Assembly (NCBI RefSeq): GCF_000160835.1
Contig: NZ_GG700738.1
Location: forward strand, 98,926 to 162,925
Length of the DNA stretch: 64,000 bases
Source of the DNA: Limosilactobacillus antri DSM 16041
GTDB taxonomy: Bacteria > Bacillota > Bacilli > Lactobacillales > Lactobacillaceae
Direction of reading: 5' to 3'
The notes beneath the pieces were generated by a model, which was given only the letters and a program-made list of their open reading frames with translations, made no database searches and was not told the origin of the DNA. The stretch's first letter is position 1. Each line of letters starts with the position of its first letter. The position numbers and the translations under genes are program-made. This document shows, in pieces, positions 22,435 through 32,218 of the stretch.

Positions 22435-23121
22435 ATGCAAACTAAACCATTATTTAATAAGGTACTTACCGGATCGGCGGCCCTCGCCATCGCTTTGACG
22501 CTGGCGGGCTGTGGCCACCACGATACGACAACTACAGAATCCAGTAGTTCATCGGTCCGCTCGGCAAAGACTGCTTCAACTAGCAAGCAGAGTAGTGCTT
22601 ACCGGTCAGCTAACAAGCTGATTCAAAATGAGGACTACCAAGGGGCTTACGACCGTCTCAACAGTGCTAATAATCGTTCAACGCAGGAAGATAATCTTGC
22701 TACTGACTTGCAAAACTATATGAGTGCGCGCAATGCGTACCGGAGTGGTAACTATACCACTGCGGCGGCCACTTTGAAGGAACAAAAGTCTGCCAGTCCG
22801 GAAATGCGGAAGGCCAACAAGAAGCTGCAAAAGCAGATTGCCAAGGCACAAGACAGCAGCTCCTCAAGCAGCGTTGCCGGCAACAAGACCAGTAGCACTA
22901 GCCAAAGCAGCACCGACCAGACGAATGATGACGTGGTGGTGGCATTTGCTAATAAGATGGGCTTTAGCGGCGACAAGGGCTACCAGATTGTCCAAACCGA
23001 CAAGTCTGGCAACACCTATAAGTTTGAAGTGCGGCGGAGTAACAGTGATAACACCGTTGCTAACCTAGTGGGGATTTACCAATATAATAACCAAACCGGT
23101 GCCGTTACCAAGCTGAGCTAA
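22435..23121 (+). CDS. Lipoprotein of unknown function
   Basis: 228 residues with a lipoprotein signal (lipobox LAGC, Cys at residue 26), then a Ser/Thr-rich linker, a helical segment with TPR-like look (SANKLIQNEDYQGAYDRL...ARNAYRSGNYTTAAATL), a second Ser-rich linker, and a C-terminal beta domain of about 60 residues. The export signal and the two linkers suggest a cell-surface protein. No function recognised. A strong AAGGAGG site precedes the start. Confidence 0.8.
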   Translation: MQTKPLFNKVLTGSAALAIALTLAGCGHHDTTTTESSSSSVRSAKTASTSKQSSAYRSANKLIQNEDYQGAYDRLNSANNRSTQEDNLATDLQNYMSARNAYRSGNYTTAAATLKEQKSASPEMRKANKKLQKQIAKAQDSSSSSSVAGNKTSSTSQSSTDQTNDDVVVAFANKMGFSGDKGYQIVQTDKSGNTYKFEVRRSNSDNTVANLVGIYQYNNQTGAVTKLS

Positions 23122-23145
23122 TTAGTTATACTGAGAAGATAATTT

Positions 23146-23182
23146 GGTCAGAGGAAATTAAGGGTTTCCGCTGGCCTTTTTT
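23146..23182 (+). terminator. Terminator after the lipoprotein gene
   Basis: GGTCAG-GGAAA pairs with TTTCC-CTGGCC, followed by TTTTTT. Confidence 0.85.
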
Positions 23183-23199
23183 ACTAGGGGGCGGTTAAC

Positions 23200-24072
23200 T
23201 TGTGTACGGTAATGGCCAGCAGCGGTCTGGTAGGACGGACAATGGACTTTCCGCCCCGCACGCCGTGGCACTTAACCTATCTGCCCGCCGGTTATCAATG
23301 GCAGCCAGCGACCGGGGACCGGGTAGTAATTAACCATCACCGGATTCTCGGCGGGATGCGTCACTTTGGCGGCCACTACCTGGCTGGCGATGGGGTTAAC
23401 GATGCCGGACTATTTTGCGCCGAGCTGTTTTTCCCGGTTGCGGCAACTTACGAAGTGACGGTCCGGCCCGGAACTCGGGGGCTAACACCGCAGGACTTTA
23501 TCCTGTGGGTGCTGGGAAAGCACGCAACGGTCGCTGAGCTGGCAGCGGACCTGGCTAACGTTACGGTCGTGGGGGCTAACTGGTTTGACGGCAACTACTA
23601 TCCCTTCCACTGGCTATTGATGGACGCCAGTGGGACGTACGTGATTGAGCCAACCGGTGGCCGCTTGCGGATAAGCCGCAACCCGGCCGAAGTCCTGACC
23701 AATACGCCGGCGTTACCCGATCAAATTCGCCGCCTCAATGGGCGACTGGGGTTAACTGGTACGGCCTTTTGTGCCCAGGCAGTTACCAATTGCCGGGGGA
23801 CCTGGCCAGCTGGCGGCAACTCAGCAACCCGTTTCCAGCAGGCAGCGTTACGACGCTGGCGGGTGAGACCAGGGACTGTTGCGGAGATGCAGGATTTCCT
23901 AAAAAGCGTGACGGTCCCGCATAACCAGGATCATGAGAATAATTACACTCACTACTGGGCGGTGGTTGATCGGGACCAGACAGAGTATCGGTTTACCAGC
24001 TGCCGGGGTGGAAAGACCATCAAAAGAAACCTGCAGTCCCTGCTTGGGCCACGGGCGATCACGTTTGAATAA
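23200..24072 (+). CDS. Choloylglycine hydrolase family enzyme (bile salt hydrolase / penicillin V acylase type)
   Basis: 290-residue Ntn hydrolase. The start is TTG, giving Met-Cys2; after Met removal Cys2 is the nucleophile. R13 and D16 in GRTMDF match the conserved Arg/Asp pair, and the blocks NDAGLF, FHWLLMDASG and LTNTPALPDQ match family positions for substrate and oxyanion binding. It hydrolyses an amide bond, but whether the substrate is a bile salt, penicillin V or an acyl-homoserine-type amide cannot be told. It is shorter than typical BSHs (about 320) and lacks their characteristic N-terminus, so it may be a side branch. No signal peptide. Confidence 0.8.
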   Translation: MCTVMASSGLVGRTMDFPPRTPWHLTYLPAGYQWQPATGDRVVINHHRILGGMRHFGGHYLAGDGVNDAGLFCAELFFPVAATYEVTVRPGTRGLTPQDFILWVLGKHATVAELAADLANVTVVGANWFDGNYYPFHWLLMDASGTYVIEPTGGRLRISRNPAEVLTNTPALPDQIRRLNGRLGLTGTAFCAQAVTNCRGTWPAGGNSATRFQQAALRRWRVRPGTVAEMQDFLKSVTVPHNQDHENNYTHYWAVVDRDQTEYRFTSCRGGKTIKRNLQSLLGPRAITFE

Positions 24073-24083
24073 GTTTGAATAAT

Positions 24084-24135
24084 AAAAAGAAGTGTCAGAG
24101 ATCTACTAATAAATCATCTGACACTTCTCTTTTTC
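24084..24135. terminator. Bidirectional terminator between convergent genes
   Basis: AGAAGTGTCAGA (24088-24099) pairs perfectly with TCTGACACTTCT (24117-24128), with A-runs before and T-runs after. It ends both the hydrolase gene (+) and the secreted repeat protein gene (-). Confidence 0.9.
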
Positions 24136-24138
24136 TAG

Positions 24139-27100
24139 CTAAGCGAGACCATCAGTGGCCCCGTTAGCAAAACGGGCAATTGTGTCTGCTGGAGCAGTGC
24201 TGTTATTAACAGGGATAAAGTTAATCGTAATAACGTTGCCCTTGGTAATTGCCAAGCTAATGTACTGCCGGTCGGCAATGTGGTTACCGGCATTTGGACC
24301 CCCATAATTCAAGAGAGCAGTGGTATGACCGCCGATGCCAAAAGGATTGTTGAACGGGCCATCGTTGAATAGCCAGGTTAGGATAGCGTTGTAAACACTC
24401 TGCTTTAAGCTATCGAGGGTGTAGACAAGACTATAACCATCGGCGGAACGGGTACCCACGAGGTTACCGCTGTAACGGTTTTCACCAATCCAAGCATTAA
24501 CGCCACTGGCCTCAGCCGCTGCTTTAGCAACCGCTGGAAGATGACCTAGTTCCGTTCCATCGCCTCCCATATTTTGATTATAGCCATTGGTAACCACCGC
24601 CCCAAACTCGGCACTGGCGGGACTAGCATAGACGAGGCCGTCACTGCTGGCCGGCATTTGTAGCCGAATCTTATTGATGACGCCGGCGGCAAATTCGTTT
24701 AGTGCGGCACGCGTTTGGTTATCCAGGTGGTAGGGGTCGTTGATAACAACCCGCTGGTCCTGGGGATTGTGGATGAAGCTCTTATTGGAGTTTTGTAATC
24801 CGAAGCCGTCAATGATATCGCCATTCATTGCGGCCCCAGTCCTTGCAATCTCCAAGTAGGTTTGGTCTAAGGCGTCATTATTAAATGTAGCGGCAACCGC
24901 TTGGTCATAACCATTTGGAATCAGGACGGTGCTTTGGTTACGACCGGCAACGACTGGCTGGTTGGTTAGCTGCTTAGCGTCGAACCAATAGTCAATCGGG
25001 TGGGTGCCATTACCGCCTTCATCATCCGTCCACCGGCTGACGATCTGCAATTGGTGCCCCGCTAAGGAAGGGGTGTAGTTAAATTGAACGTTAAAACCAG
25101 AGTTGACGCAGTTTACTAATACCTGGGGGAAAGCGTTAGCGACGTCAGGACGGTAATTGTTATAATTAGTCCAGACTCGTTGTAATTCCCGGTTACCAGC
25201 TGTTTTATCAAGCAAAATGAGGTAGTGATAGTTCATCCCCATTGAAAGATTGGTGGCATGCCACCCTGCGGCGATAATTTTGTTATTTTCAACCTTAAAT
25301 TCGTCCAGGGCCGCGCGGTTGGCAGTATCGGTTACGAGAGAGACGGGGTTAAACCAGTAATCGACGTAATTCTCGTTGGCATCCGCGCTGGTGCTGTAAC
25401 GGCTAATGATTTGAACGGGGTGGATAGCCATCGCTGGTTTCAGGTCCATCCTAATACTAAAACCAGAATCTTTGGCAGTGAGGATTCCAGGATAGGCGTT
25501 GGCAACGTCGGGCCGTGCGACGTTGGTAATTGTTTTCCGTTCCAATTCCCGGTGAGTCGTTGCGTCCAGGATAATAATGGTGTGGTAAGGCCGGCCTAGT
25601 GACTGGTTGGTGGCGTGCCAGCCACTGATGCTGAGATAGTTTGTTTCACCGGCAGTATTGTTAAACCGAATAATGTTGCCGGTGACTTTGGTCTGGTCTA
25701 ACCAACCACGGTTGCTTTGGTCAGCTAATAATTGTTTAGCTGGGAACCAGTAATCACAGTAATTGCTGTTGCCAGTGGGGTCACTGCTGTAACGGCTGAT
25801 GAACTGAATCTGGTCAGTGCTCATTTCTGGCAAGAAGTTAAATGCAGCCGTGAAGCCACTTTGCCCAGCATTGGCAACCGTTGGAAAGGCATTAGCGACA
25901 TCTTGGCGGACCGCTGGCTGGACTTCTGTCCGGGTTAGTTCCCGCCCCCGGTTCGCGTACCAGACAATGATAAAGTGATGGTTCATCTCGGTAGCCTGGT
26001 TAGCTGCGTGCCAACCGCTGACCTGGATTTGATTTCCCTTAACCGCCACGTTATCCAGGCAGGCGTGGTTCCCGTGGTCAAATTGCATTGGTTGGAACCA
26101 GTAATCGGTGCGGCTGCCTTCACCGTAGTCACCATCATTGGACCAGCGGCTAATTAGCCGCAGTGAGTGGTTGAGCAGCTGCGGACTAATCGTAAAGGAG
26201 CCGTTAAAACCACTTTGCCCGGCGTTGGGAACATTTGGATAGGCCCGAGCGACATCTGGACGATTGACATTATCAACCATCACCCGGGCAATTTCTGAAT
26301 TAGTGCTGCCATCGAAGAGAATTAGCCAGTGATATGGTTGACTGCTGCTAGCCCCGTCGGCGTGCCAACCGCCAACGTGTAAGCTGGCTTGCCCTTGAGC
26401 GGTCTTTGAGAGCTGGTAGCCTTCCTGATAGGCATAATTGCCGGTATAATCATAGTTTCGCTGCTGATTGCCAAACAGGTACTGGGGAGCAAAGCGAAAA
26501 TCGATATGGTTACCACTGCCGTCTTCATTTTCGGCCCACCGACTGATTAGCCGGATCTGGTCATTTTGGAGGGCCGATGAAAGGTCAAACGAAACCTCAA
26601 AGCCGGAGAAACCAGCGTTAACAACCTGAGGAAATTGAGAAACGAGGTCGCTACGTAATGAGCTGCTGTCACCAACAGAAGCTTGCCGCTGACCAATTGT
26701 TTGTCCGGTAGTGACATCGTAGGCAATGATGAAATGGTGATACAGAGTTGCTGCGGCATTGGTTGCATCATAGCCGGTAAAGCAGACCGTGTTATTCGAG
26801 ACTACGGTATTTTCAATCTTAGCATGGTGGGTTAGGTCAAAGCTCACTGGTGCAAAGGCGTAGTCGGTGTAGGTGCCTTCACCATTTATCGGATCGTTGG
26901 AATAGCGGGCAATTAAGGTAAGCGAATCACCGATGCTGGTGTAAGGAATAAAGAGGTTCTCGTTAAAACCAGAATAGAGGCTATTGGCGGTGCTTGGGTA
27001 GGCTTGCTGAACATCTGGACGTTGCAAGGGGGTAATCCGCCGGCGCTCAATTTCCTGGTTAGTAGTATTGTCGCGAATAATTAGGTAGTAGTATGGCTGA

Positions 27101-27642
27101 GCCTTGCTAGCACTAGCGACGTGCCACCCCTGGACCATCCAGTGGGCGAGGTCTGGACTATCAGAAGTAGTTAACCGGTATCCATCAAAATGGCCAGCGT
27201 TGACACTATAATCAACGTTGCTGCTGTCAATGTAGCTTGGAATTACCTTACGGGTATACGTTTCGTCATGTGGTAAGATTTCAACGTTTGACCAGTCATT
27301 CTGGTCCATGGGATCAAACTCGTACCCTTGGGGTGGTTGAACTTGATTAGCAACATTCTCTCCCTCATAGCCACCAAGCACCTGGTTGCCGACTTGCACA
27401 TCATTTTGGTTGCAATAGTTGATGGTAACCGTATGGTAATCAGAATAGGTAGCAGTAGCAACCGCGCACTGAGTGCTAGTTGGAACGGGCACTTGCTGGG
27501 TAAGCGGCTCCGAGTTAGGCTGATTGCTGGTTGAATCTGCTGAGGCGGCTGATCCCGATGCAAATATCCCGATGGCCATGGCGAATAGGGTTGCTGTTAG
27601 CCAGTGCTTACCGGCCTTATACATCTTCTTGTGTTCTTTCAA
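24139..27642 (-). CDS. Large secreted repeat protein with CAP-like C-terminus
   Basis: 1167 residues. The N-terminus holds a KxYKxGKxW-type signal (KMYKAGKHW, residues 6-14) with cleavage near ASADS (about 36). A MucBP-like stretch follows (about 68-125). Then six repeats of about 115 residues span roughly 150-890; each has GWHA, an RPDV..AYP block, an SGF block, an SRY/SRW block and a DYWF-type end. The last 260 residues resemble the CAP/SCP-like domain of SEC10/PgrA surface exclusion proteins (RAALNEFAAGVINKIR). No LPxTG motif and no C-terminal anchor, so it is released or held by non-covalent binding. Function unknown; adhesion or wall binding by the repeats is a guess. AT-richer than its neighbours. 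Confidence 0.8.
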   Translation of the reverse strand: MKEHKKMYKAGKHWLTATLFAMAIGIFASGSAASADSTSNQPNSEPLTQQVPVPTSTQCAVATATYSDYHTVTINYCNQNDVQVGNQVLGGYEGENVANQVQPPQGYEFDPMDQNDWSNVEILPHDETYTRKVIPSYIDSSNVDYSVNAGHFDGYRLTTSDSPDLAHWMVQGWHVASASKAQPYYYLIIRDNTTNQEIERRRITPLQRPDVQQAYPSTANSLYSGFNENLFIPYTSIGDSLTLIARYSNDPINGEGTYTDYAFAPVSFDLTHHAKIENTVVSNNTVCFTGYDATNAAATLYHHFIIAYDVTTGQTIGQRQASVGDSSSLRSDLVSQFPQVVNAGFSGFEVSFDLSSALQNDQIRLISRWAENEDGSGNHIDFRFAPQYLFGNQQRNYDYTGNYAYQEGYQLSKTAQGQASLHVGGWHADGASSSQPYHWLILFDGSTNSEIARVMVDNVNRPDVARAYPNVPNAGQSGFNGSFTISPQLLNHSLRLISRWSNDGDYGEGSRTDYWFQPMQFDHGNHACLDNVAVKGNQIQVSGWHAANQATEMNHHFIIVWYANRGRELTRTEVQPAVRQDVANAFPTVANAGQSGFTAAFNFLPEMSTDQIQFISRYSSDPTGNSNYCDYWFPAKQLLADQSNRGWLDQTKVTGNIIRFNNTAGETNYLSISGWHATNQSLGRPYHTIIILDATTHRELERKTITNVARPDVANAYPGILTAKDSGFSIRMDLKPAMAIHPVQIISRYSTSADANENYVDYWFNPVSLVTDTANRAALDEFKVENNKIIAAGWHATNLSMGMNYHYLILLDKTAGNRELQRVWTNYNNYRPDVANAFPQVLVNCVNSGFNVQFNYTPSLAGHQLQIVSRWTDDEGGNGTHPIDYWFDAKQLTNQPVVAGRNQSTVLIPNGYDQAVAATFNNDALDQTYLEIARTGAAMNGDIIDGFGLQNSNKSFIHNPQDQRVVINDPYHLDNQTRAALNEFAAGVINKIRLQMPASSDGLVYASPASAEFGAVVTNGYNQNMGGDGTELGHLPAVAKAAAEASGVNAWIGENRYSGNLVGTRSADGYSLVYTLDSLKQSVYNAILTWLFNDGPFNNPFGIGGHTTALLNYGGPNAGNHIADRQYISLAITKGNVITINFIPVNNSTAPADTIARFANGATDGLA

Positions 27643-27959
27643 AGTGAATACTCCCCCTTTATATTAATGGATTAATTATATAGTTAAACTTAGAAACAGT
27701 TAATCATTGAAGGGGAGGTTTGATTCATTCATGGTAATTATTTTGCAGGGACCCCATATTAAATGTGAAAAAATAGAAAAGTCGAGCTAACCTGTGGGGA
27801 GCCCCCGTCGACGCACAACTAGTCTTTAGAAAGCACAAATAGGGTTTCAGAGTTCGGCTTTGCCGAGCACTGGAACCCATTTGCGTACTGCGCCATTCGT
27901 ATTTTATTTAAGTAAGAGAGCTTATGTCACAGCCCGACGTTTACTAAAGTTTTAGCTAA
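27643..27959. other. 317-base gap: promoter of the repeat protein and a hairpin repeat
   Basis: No gene seen. The left third is AT-rich and should hold the promoter and the AGGGGGAG ribosome site of the minus-strand secreted protein. GTCGA...TCGAC with GGGG/CCCC inside (27781-27812) can form a hairpin. Copy 1 of a 60-base hairpin repeat is at 27828-27887. Confidence 0.6.
27828..27887. repeat. Hairpin repeat family B, copy 1
   Basis: CAAAT, GGGTT, CAG and TCGGC (27836-27858) pair with GCCGA, CTG, AACCC and ATTTG (27862-27883). It aligns without gaps to 37362-37425, where the stem bases differ but still pair. Confidence 0.7.
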
Positions 27960-28784
27960 CTAATCCGTAAATACATACTTGTCAATCGCGGCGGCGACCC
28001 CGTCATGGTTATTGTCGGCAGTGACGTCGTCGGCAATTGCCAGGGTCTTCTCTACGGAATTGCCCATCGCGACCCCGTGCCCGGCAAATTCAAGCATCGA
28101 GTTGTCATTCTGGGCGTTCCCCAGGGCCATGACTTCACTGGCACCAATTCCCAGTTCCTGGCACAGCATATCCAGCGCTTGGCCCTTGCTGACCCCCTTG
28201 CGCATGAATTCTAGGTAGAAGTCTTCGCTGCGGACGATGGAAAAGCGGCTCGCCAGCTCTTCTGGCAGGTCGGCGAGGGCCCGGTCAATGACCTCCTTTT
28301 CGTCAACCATCATTGCCTTGGCAATCACGTACTGATCCCGGATCCGGGACATTTCATCCAGGGGGCGGTAACGAATCGGCATATCGACTAGTTCGGATTC
28401 ATAAACGGTGTACTTGCTGATGTCCTGGTTGGTTGTGTAGATGTAGTCCCGGGTTTCCAGCTGCGAGTGGACGCCTTCCTTGAGGCAGTAATTTTCCCAG
28501 TCGGCATAGTCATTAAAGGAGAGGCTTTCGTCAACCATCACCTTGCCGCTGGTGGTTTGGGCCAGGCCGCCGTTAAAGCTGACCACGTATTCGTCGTCGC
28601 GGTTATTTAGGCCAAGCTGCTTTAAGTAGGCTCGCACTCCGGTCATCGGCCGCCCAGTACACAGGACGATTTTAACGCCCTGCTGGCTGGCTTTTTTTAT
28701 TGCTGCGACCGTTTTGGGGGTGATTTCCCGCTGGTCGTTGATGAGGGTCCCGTCGATGTCGATTGCTACCATCTTAATTGTCAT
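27960..28784 (-). CDS. HAD superfamily Cof-type phosphatase (YidA-like)
   Basis: 274-residue HAD IIB phosphatase. The nucleophile motif is DIDGTLIN near residue 9; motif II is LCTGRP and motif III/IV is the late MALGNAQNDNSML. The family dephosphorylates sugar phosphates, nucleotides or PLP, and the substrate here is not known. It starts 2 bases after the HD hydrolase gene, so the two are cotranscribed. Confidence 0.9.
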   Translation of the reverse strand: MTIKMVAIDIDGTLINDQREITPKTVAAIKKASQQGVKIVLCTGRPMTGVRAYLKQLGLNNRDDEYVVSFNGGLAQTTSGKVMVDESLSFNDYADWENYCLKEGVHSQLETRDYIYTTNQDISKYTVYESELVDMPIRYRPLDEMSRIRDQYVIAKAMMVDEKEVIDRALADLPEELASRFSIVRSEDFYLEFMRKGVSKGQALDMLCQELGIGASEVMALGNAQNDNSMLEFAGHGVAMGNSVEKTLAIADDVTADNNHDGVAAAIDKYVFTD

Positions 28785-28786
28785 TA

Positions 28787-30151
28787 TTAATTGTCCTCCT
28801 TGGGGTTCACGATATGGTTGTTTTTAATATAGCCTTGGAAACGTTCGTAAATTGGTTCAAACACTTCGATGTCCTGGTGCTTCTCCAACATTTCCTTGGG
28901 GAAGAAGAAGCGCTGGTCACCGGCTTCCCGGCCGGACACACTGGCAACCAGGGTTGAAACCTGGGACAGTTCGACAAACTCCCCGTTGGGCTGAACCAGT
29001 TCAATCTGGGTTTGCGGGTTAGAGTCCTGGGGGTTGTAGGTGTCGTAGGGCAGCTTGAAGCTATCGTTGACCGCAGTGTAGTAATCGCTGTTGAACCCAG
29101 CCGTCTGGATGAGGTTGCGCAGCTGCGGCAGGCAGGCGGCCGAGTGCTGGTCGTAAATTGCCGACTTGAAGGGGCGACGGTAGAGGAAGCGCCGGGCTAG
29201 GTCACTTAAAATATCATCACGGGAATGGGTCCAGTGGTTAAAATAGGTGGTCAAAACCCCATCATCTAAGGCCAGGTAGTCGTCCAGACTGAACTTGTGG
29301 TTAAAGAACGGCATCAGCATGTGGGGGGTAAACTCGGGCTCAAAGTCGTTGGGGTGTTCGTAGATGTACTTGGCCCGCATCAGCAGGTGGTCTAGGATTA
29401 CCTCCATTGCCCGGGAAACGGGGTGGAAGTAAATCTGCAGGTACATCTGCAAGCGGCTGATAATGTAGTCCTCCACCGCGTGCATTCCGGAAATTTCAAA
29501 GGCGATCCCGCCCTGAACCGGTCGCATTACGTGGAGCACCCGGTCGAGGTCAAACTTGCCGTAGTTGGTGCCAGTATAGTAGGAATCCCGCTGGAGGTAG
29601 TCCATCCGGTCGGCGTCGACCTGGCTGGAAATCATTTGCACGACCTGCTGGTTTTTATAACTGTGGTCGATGACGCTGGCGACCTGGTGGGGAAACTCTG
29701 GCGAAACCCGCCGGAGGATCCGGTTAATGTTGGTTCCGGAGCTGGTAATCAGCTGGCGGGTGATCTGCTCGTGGTCCGTTTTGAAGATGTGTTCAAAGGT
29801 GTGGGAATACGGGCCGTGGCCAAGGTCATGCAGGAGGGCGGCACAGAGGGCGACGGGCCGTTCGCGGTCGTCCCAGCGGCCATCACCAGCCTGCTGGTGG
29901 GGATAATTTCGCTGGAAATAGTTGCACATTTCCCGGGTAATTTCGTAAACCCCGAGGCAGTGGCCGAAGCGGGAGTGCTCGGCACCGTGGAAGGTAAAGG
30001 AGGAGGTGCCGAGCTGCTTGATTCGCCGCAGCCGCTGGAATTCTGGGGTGTTGATTAAGTCAAGAATAATTTGGTTATCCACGATAATCTGGCCGTGGAT
30101 GGGGTCCCGGAAGACCTTCTCCCGGGATAACTGTTCGTCACTGAAGCGCAC
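28787..30151 (-). CDS. HD-domain phosphohydrolase (dGTPase / SAMHD1-like, YwfO family)
   Basis: 454 residues. The metal-binding HD motif is in ALLHDLGHGPYSHTFEH, preceded by HSRFGHCLGVYEI. The start block EKVFRDPIHGQIIVDN is typical of the Gram-positive YwfO group, which has been tied to nucleotide triphosphate hydrolysis. Transcribed between the lipoate ligase-like gene and the HAD phosphatase with 2-base gaps. Confidence 0.9.
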   Translation of the reverse strand: MRFSDEQLSREKVFRDPIHGQIIVDNQIILDLINTPEFQRLRRIKQLGTSSFTFHGAEHSRFGHCLGVYEITREMCNYFQRNYPHQQAGDGRWDDRERPVALCAALLHDLGHGPYSHTFEHIFKTDHEQITRQLITSSGTNINRILRRVSPEFPHQVASVIDHSYKNQQVVQMISSQVDADRMDYLQRDSYYTGTNYGKFDLDRVLHVMRPVQGGIAFEISGMHAVEDYIISRLQMYLQIYFHPVSRAMEVILDHLLMRAKYIYEHPNDFEPEFTPHMLMPFFNHKFSLDDYLALDDGVLTTYFNHWTHSRDDILSDLARRFLYRRPFKSAIYDQHSAACLPQLRNLIQTAGFNSDYYTAVNDSFKLPYDTYNPQDSNPQTQIELVQPNGEFVELSQVSTLVASVSGREAGDQRFFFPKEMLEKHQDIEVFEPIYERFQGYIKNNHIVNPKEDN

Positions 30152-30153
30152 GC

Positions 30154-30978
30154 TTAAACCTCCTTTGGTAGCCGTTCTTGCAGCTTGCTGATTGCGAGCC
30201 GTTCATCATTTAAGGACTTAATAAACCGCGGCTGCCAGCTAAACTGCTTGAAGGCCTGGGGGGCTGCCAAGTGGAAAACACTACGTAAGCGCTCTTGGGC
30301 AGCGGCCACCGTGAGCGGCTGGCCGAGCAGGTCAGAGATCGTCGTCATTGCCGCGGGCCACACGTCAGGGAAGTGCCATTGGTTAGGCGTTGTCTGCAGG
30401 CCGGCCGTGTAAAAGTCCCGGATCAATTCGCCCCGGGCAAGCTGGTTGCCGTTGACACTGAGGTAGAGCATGACTACACCCCCAGCCATGTTGCGGCGTT
30501 GGGAGATCCCACCGATTTTTTGCCCGTTGACCTGGACGTCAAAGGTGCCGGGACAATAGGAGTGGGTAACTTCGCCAGTTGTGATTGCCAATTCTGGGAA
30601 CGCGGCTTGGATGACGGTGACCATTCGTTGGTAGGCTTCATCAATCGTTAATTGGTGCGCTTCTAAGTGCCAGGGGAAGAAGAGCGAGCAGTTCAAGATC
30701 CCTTCATTGCTTACCACTGCCAGACCGCCGGAATTACGGAGAAAGTAGTGGAGCTGCCGCCGCTTCAGGAGGGCGAGGGCAGCGGGCAGGTGGGGGAGGC
30801 GCTGGTCTTTGAGGCCAAGGATGACGGTATCTGCTAACGTCCAAAAGTGGAGCAGGGGAGTAGGAAGGACATCGCTGTTGCGCAGAATGGCGTTTGTGTA
30901 GATAAACGAAGTGATATTATTTTGCGGCCGCAAGGGTTGGCAGAACTCGCTGACCGGTTGGCTTAAAAATGCTTTCAT
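30154..30978 (-). CDS. Lipoate/octanoate-protein ligase family protein (LipL-like)
   Basis: 274-residue BPL_LplA_LipB domain protein. The block SYCPGTFDVQVNGQKIGGISQRR-type region around residue 150 has the Cys expected at the active site of octanoyl-[GcvH] amidotransferases (LipL), and LRNSGGLAVV is the lipoyl-adenylate loop. It would move lipoyl or octanoyl groups between carrier proteins of the 2-oxoacid dehydrogenase or glycine cleavage systems. LplA activity cannot be ruled out. First gene of a three-gene minus-strand operon. Confidence 0.85.
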   Translation of the reverse strand: MKAFLSQPVSEFCQPLRPQNNITSFIYTNAILRNSDVLPTPLLHFWTLADTVILGLKDQRLPHLPAALALLKRRQLHYFLRNSGGLAVVSNEGILNCSLFFPWHLEAHQLTIDEAYQRMVTVIQAAFPELAITTGEVTHSYCPGTFDVQVNGQKIGGISQRRNMAGGVVMLYLSVNGNQLARGELIRDFYTAGLQTTPNQWHFPDVWPAAMTTISDLLGQPLTVAAAQERLRSVFHLAAPQAFKQFSWQPRFIKSLNDERLAISKLQERLPKEV

Positions 30979-31094
30979 AATTCTGACTCTTCTTTAATTT
31001 TGGTTTATATAGCTATTATACAAGAAAGCGGGGGAAATTAACCCTAAACGGTCACCTTTTTCGGCAGTTTCAAGTATAATTGTGACGAAAGGGG

Positions 31095-31523
31095 ATGGGG
31101 AGAATTAAGAAAATTACACCGGTCCACGTTCACCTGACCACGGTGATTGAACAGGAGGGCCAACGGGAACGCTTCAGCTTTGACGAAGCGGGGAACTTTG
31201 TCGAGCTCAACGGCAAGTATTATTTGCGTTACCTGGAACACCAGCATGGCAAGGCCACGCCCGTCCAATTTCGGCTGGACGACCAGGTCCACCTGCACCG
31301 GAGCGGGGAAGTGACGACCCTGCTCAATTTTGACCTGACGAAAGCAAGGCCGACGCGGTACCAGACCCAGTATGGGGTCATCAACCTGGAAGTCGAAACC
31401 AGCCGCTTGGAGAAGAAAGTAATCCCCGCAACTCCGGCTGGTCAGCTGGCGGTCGACTACGCCTTAGTGGCGGCCGGCCAGACGGTTGGAAGTTACCAAC
31501 TTCGATTGCAATTTCAACCTTAG
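31095..31523 (+). CDS. DUF1934 family protein (YwiB-like)
   Basis: 142-residue beta-barrel protein of the calycin-like DUF1934 family, found near rpoE in many Gram-positives. Function unknown. A TATAAT box lies about 20 bases before it and the ribosome site is GAAAGGGG. No signal peptide or membrane segment. Confidence 0.82.
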   Translation: MGRIKKITPVHVHLTTVIEQEGQRERFSFDEAGNFVELNGKYYLRYLEHQHGKATPVQFRLDDQVHLHRSGEVTTLLNFDLTKARPTRYQTQYGVINLEVETSRLEKKVIPATPAGQLAVDYALVAAGQTVGSYQLRLQFQP

Positions 31524-31568
31524 TATTGTATGATGTAATTTAGACTTTTTGAAGGGATGTGCACCAAT

Positions 31569-32126
31569 TTGGAATTAAAGGTTTTTGACGGCCAAGACAA
31601 ATCAGAACTTTCAATGGTTGAGGTAGCACACGCGATTTTAGCTCATCACGGTGAGGCAATGGCGTTTGTGGACCTGACTAATGAAATTCAACAGTACCTG
31701 GGCAAGAGTGATGAGGAAATCCGGGAACGTCTCGCTCAATTCTACACTGATTTGAATGTCGACGGCAGTTTTATTTCCCTTGGTGACAATACCTGGGGCC
31801 TGCGGGCTTGGTACCCATTCGAATCCATTGACGAAGCAACGGTTGGTGAAACCGAAGATGAAGAGGACCGCCCAAAGAAGAAGCGGCGTAAGGTCAACGC
31901 CTTCTTGGCCGACTCCGATGATGACGACGATGTGATTGACTACGACAACGATGATCCGGAAGATGAAGACCTGGATGACCACGACGAAGCCGATGACAGC
32001 GATGATGACTACGACGAAGAAAACGATGACTTCAGTGAGGACGACGCTGACTTAGATGAAAACATCGAAGATCAGTTGTCCGAATTACACGAAGAAGATG
32101 AGGACGACGAAGACGACGGTGAATAA
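31569..32126 (+). CDS. rpoE: RNA polymerase delta subunit
   Basis: The N-terminal folded domain (about residues 1-90, with [13 protein letters not shown] and [11 protein letters not shown]) is followed by a long Asp/Glu tail, as in all delta subunits. It displaces RNA and lowers non-specific DNA binding by RNA polymerase. ATG 31557 directly abuts the AAGGG site; the in-frame TTG 31569 has proper spacing and gives the usual start ([14 protein letters not shown]), so TTG is preferred (185 residues). Confidence 0.93.
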   Translation: MELKVFDGQDKSELSMVEVAHAILAHHGEAMAFVDLTNEIQQYLGKSDEEIRERLAQFYTDLNVDGSFISLGDNTWGLRAWYPFESIDEATVGETEDEEDRPKKKRRKVNAFLADSDDDDDVIDYDNDDPEDEDLDDHDEADDSDDDYDEENDDFSEDDADLDENIEDQLSELHEEDEDDEDDGE

Positions 32127-32218
32127 ATCTCGTCGGGAGCCTTGACTATTTTCCGGTGAGCTTGTATTATCGTTCTTGGGCGCCTGTAAATTATGCAGGC
32201 GATAACGTTCTTAAATAA

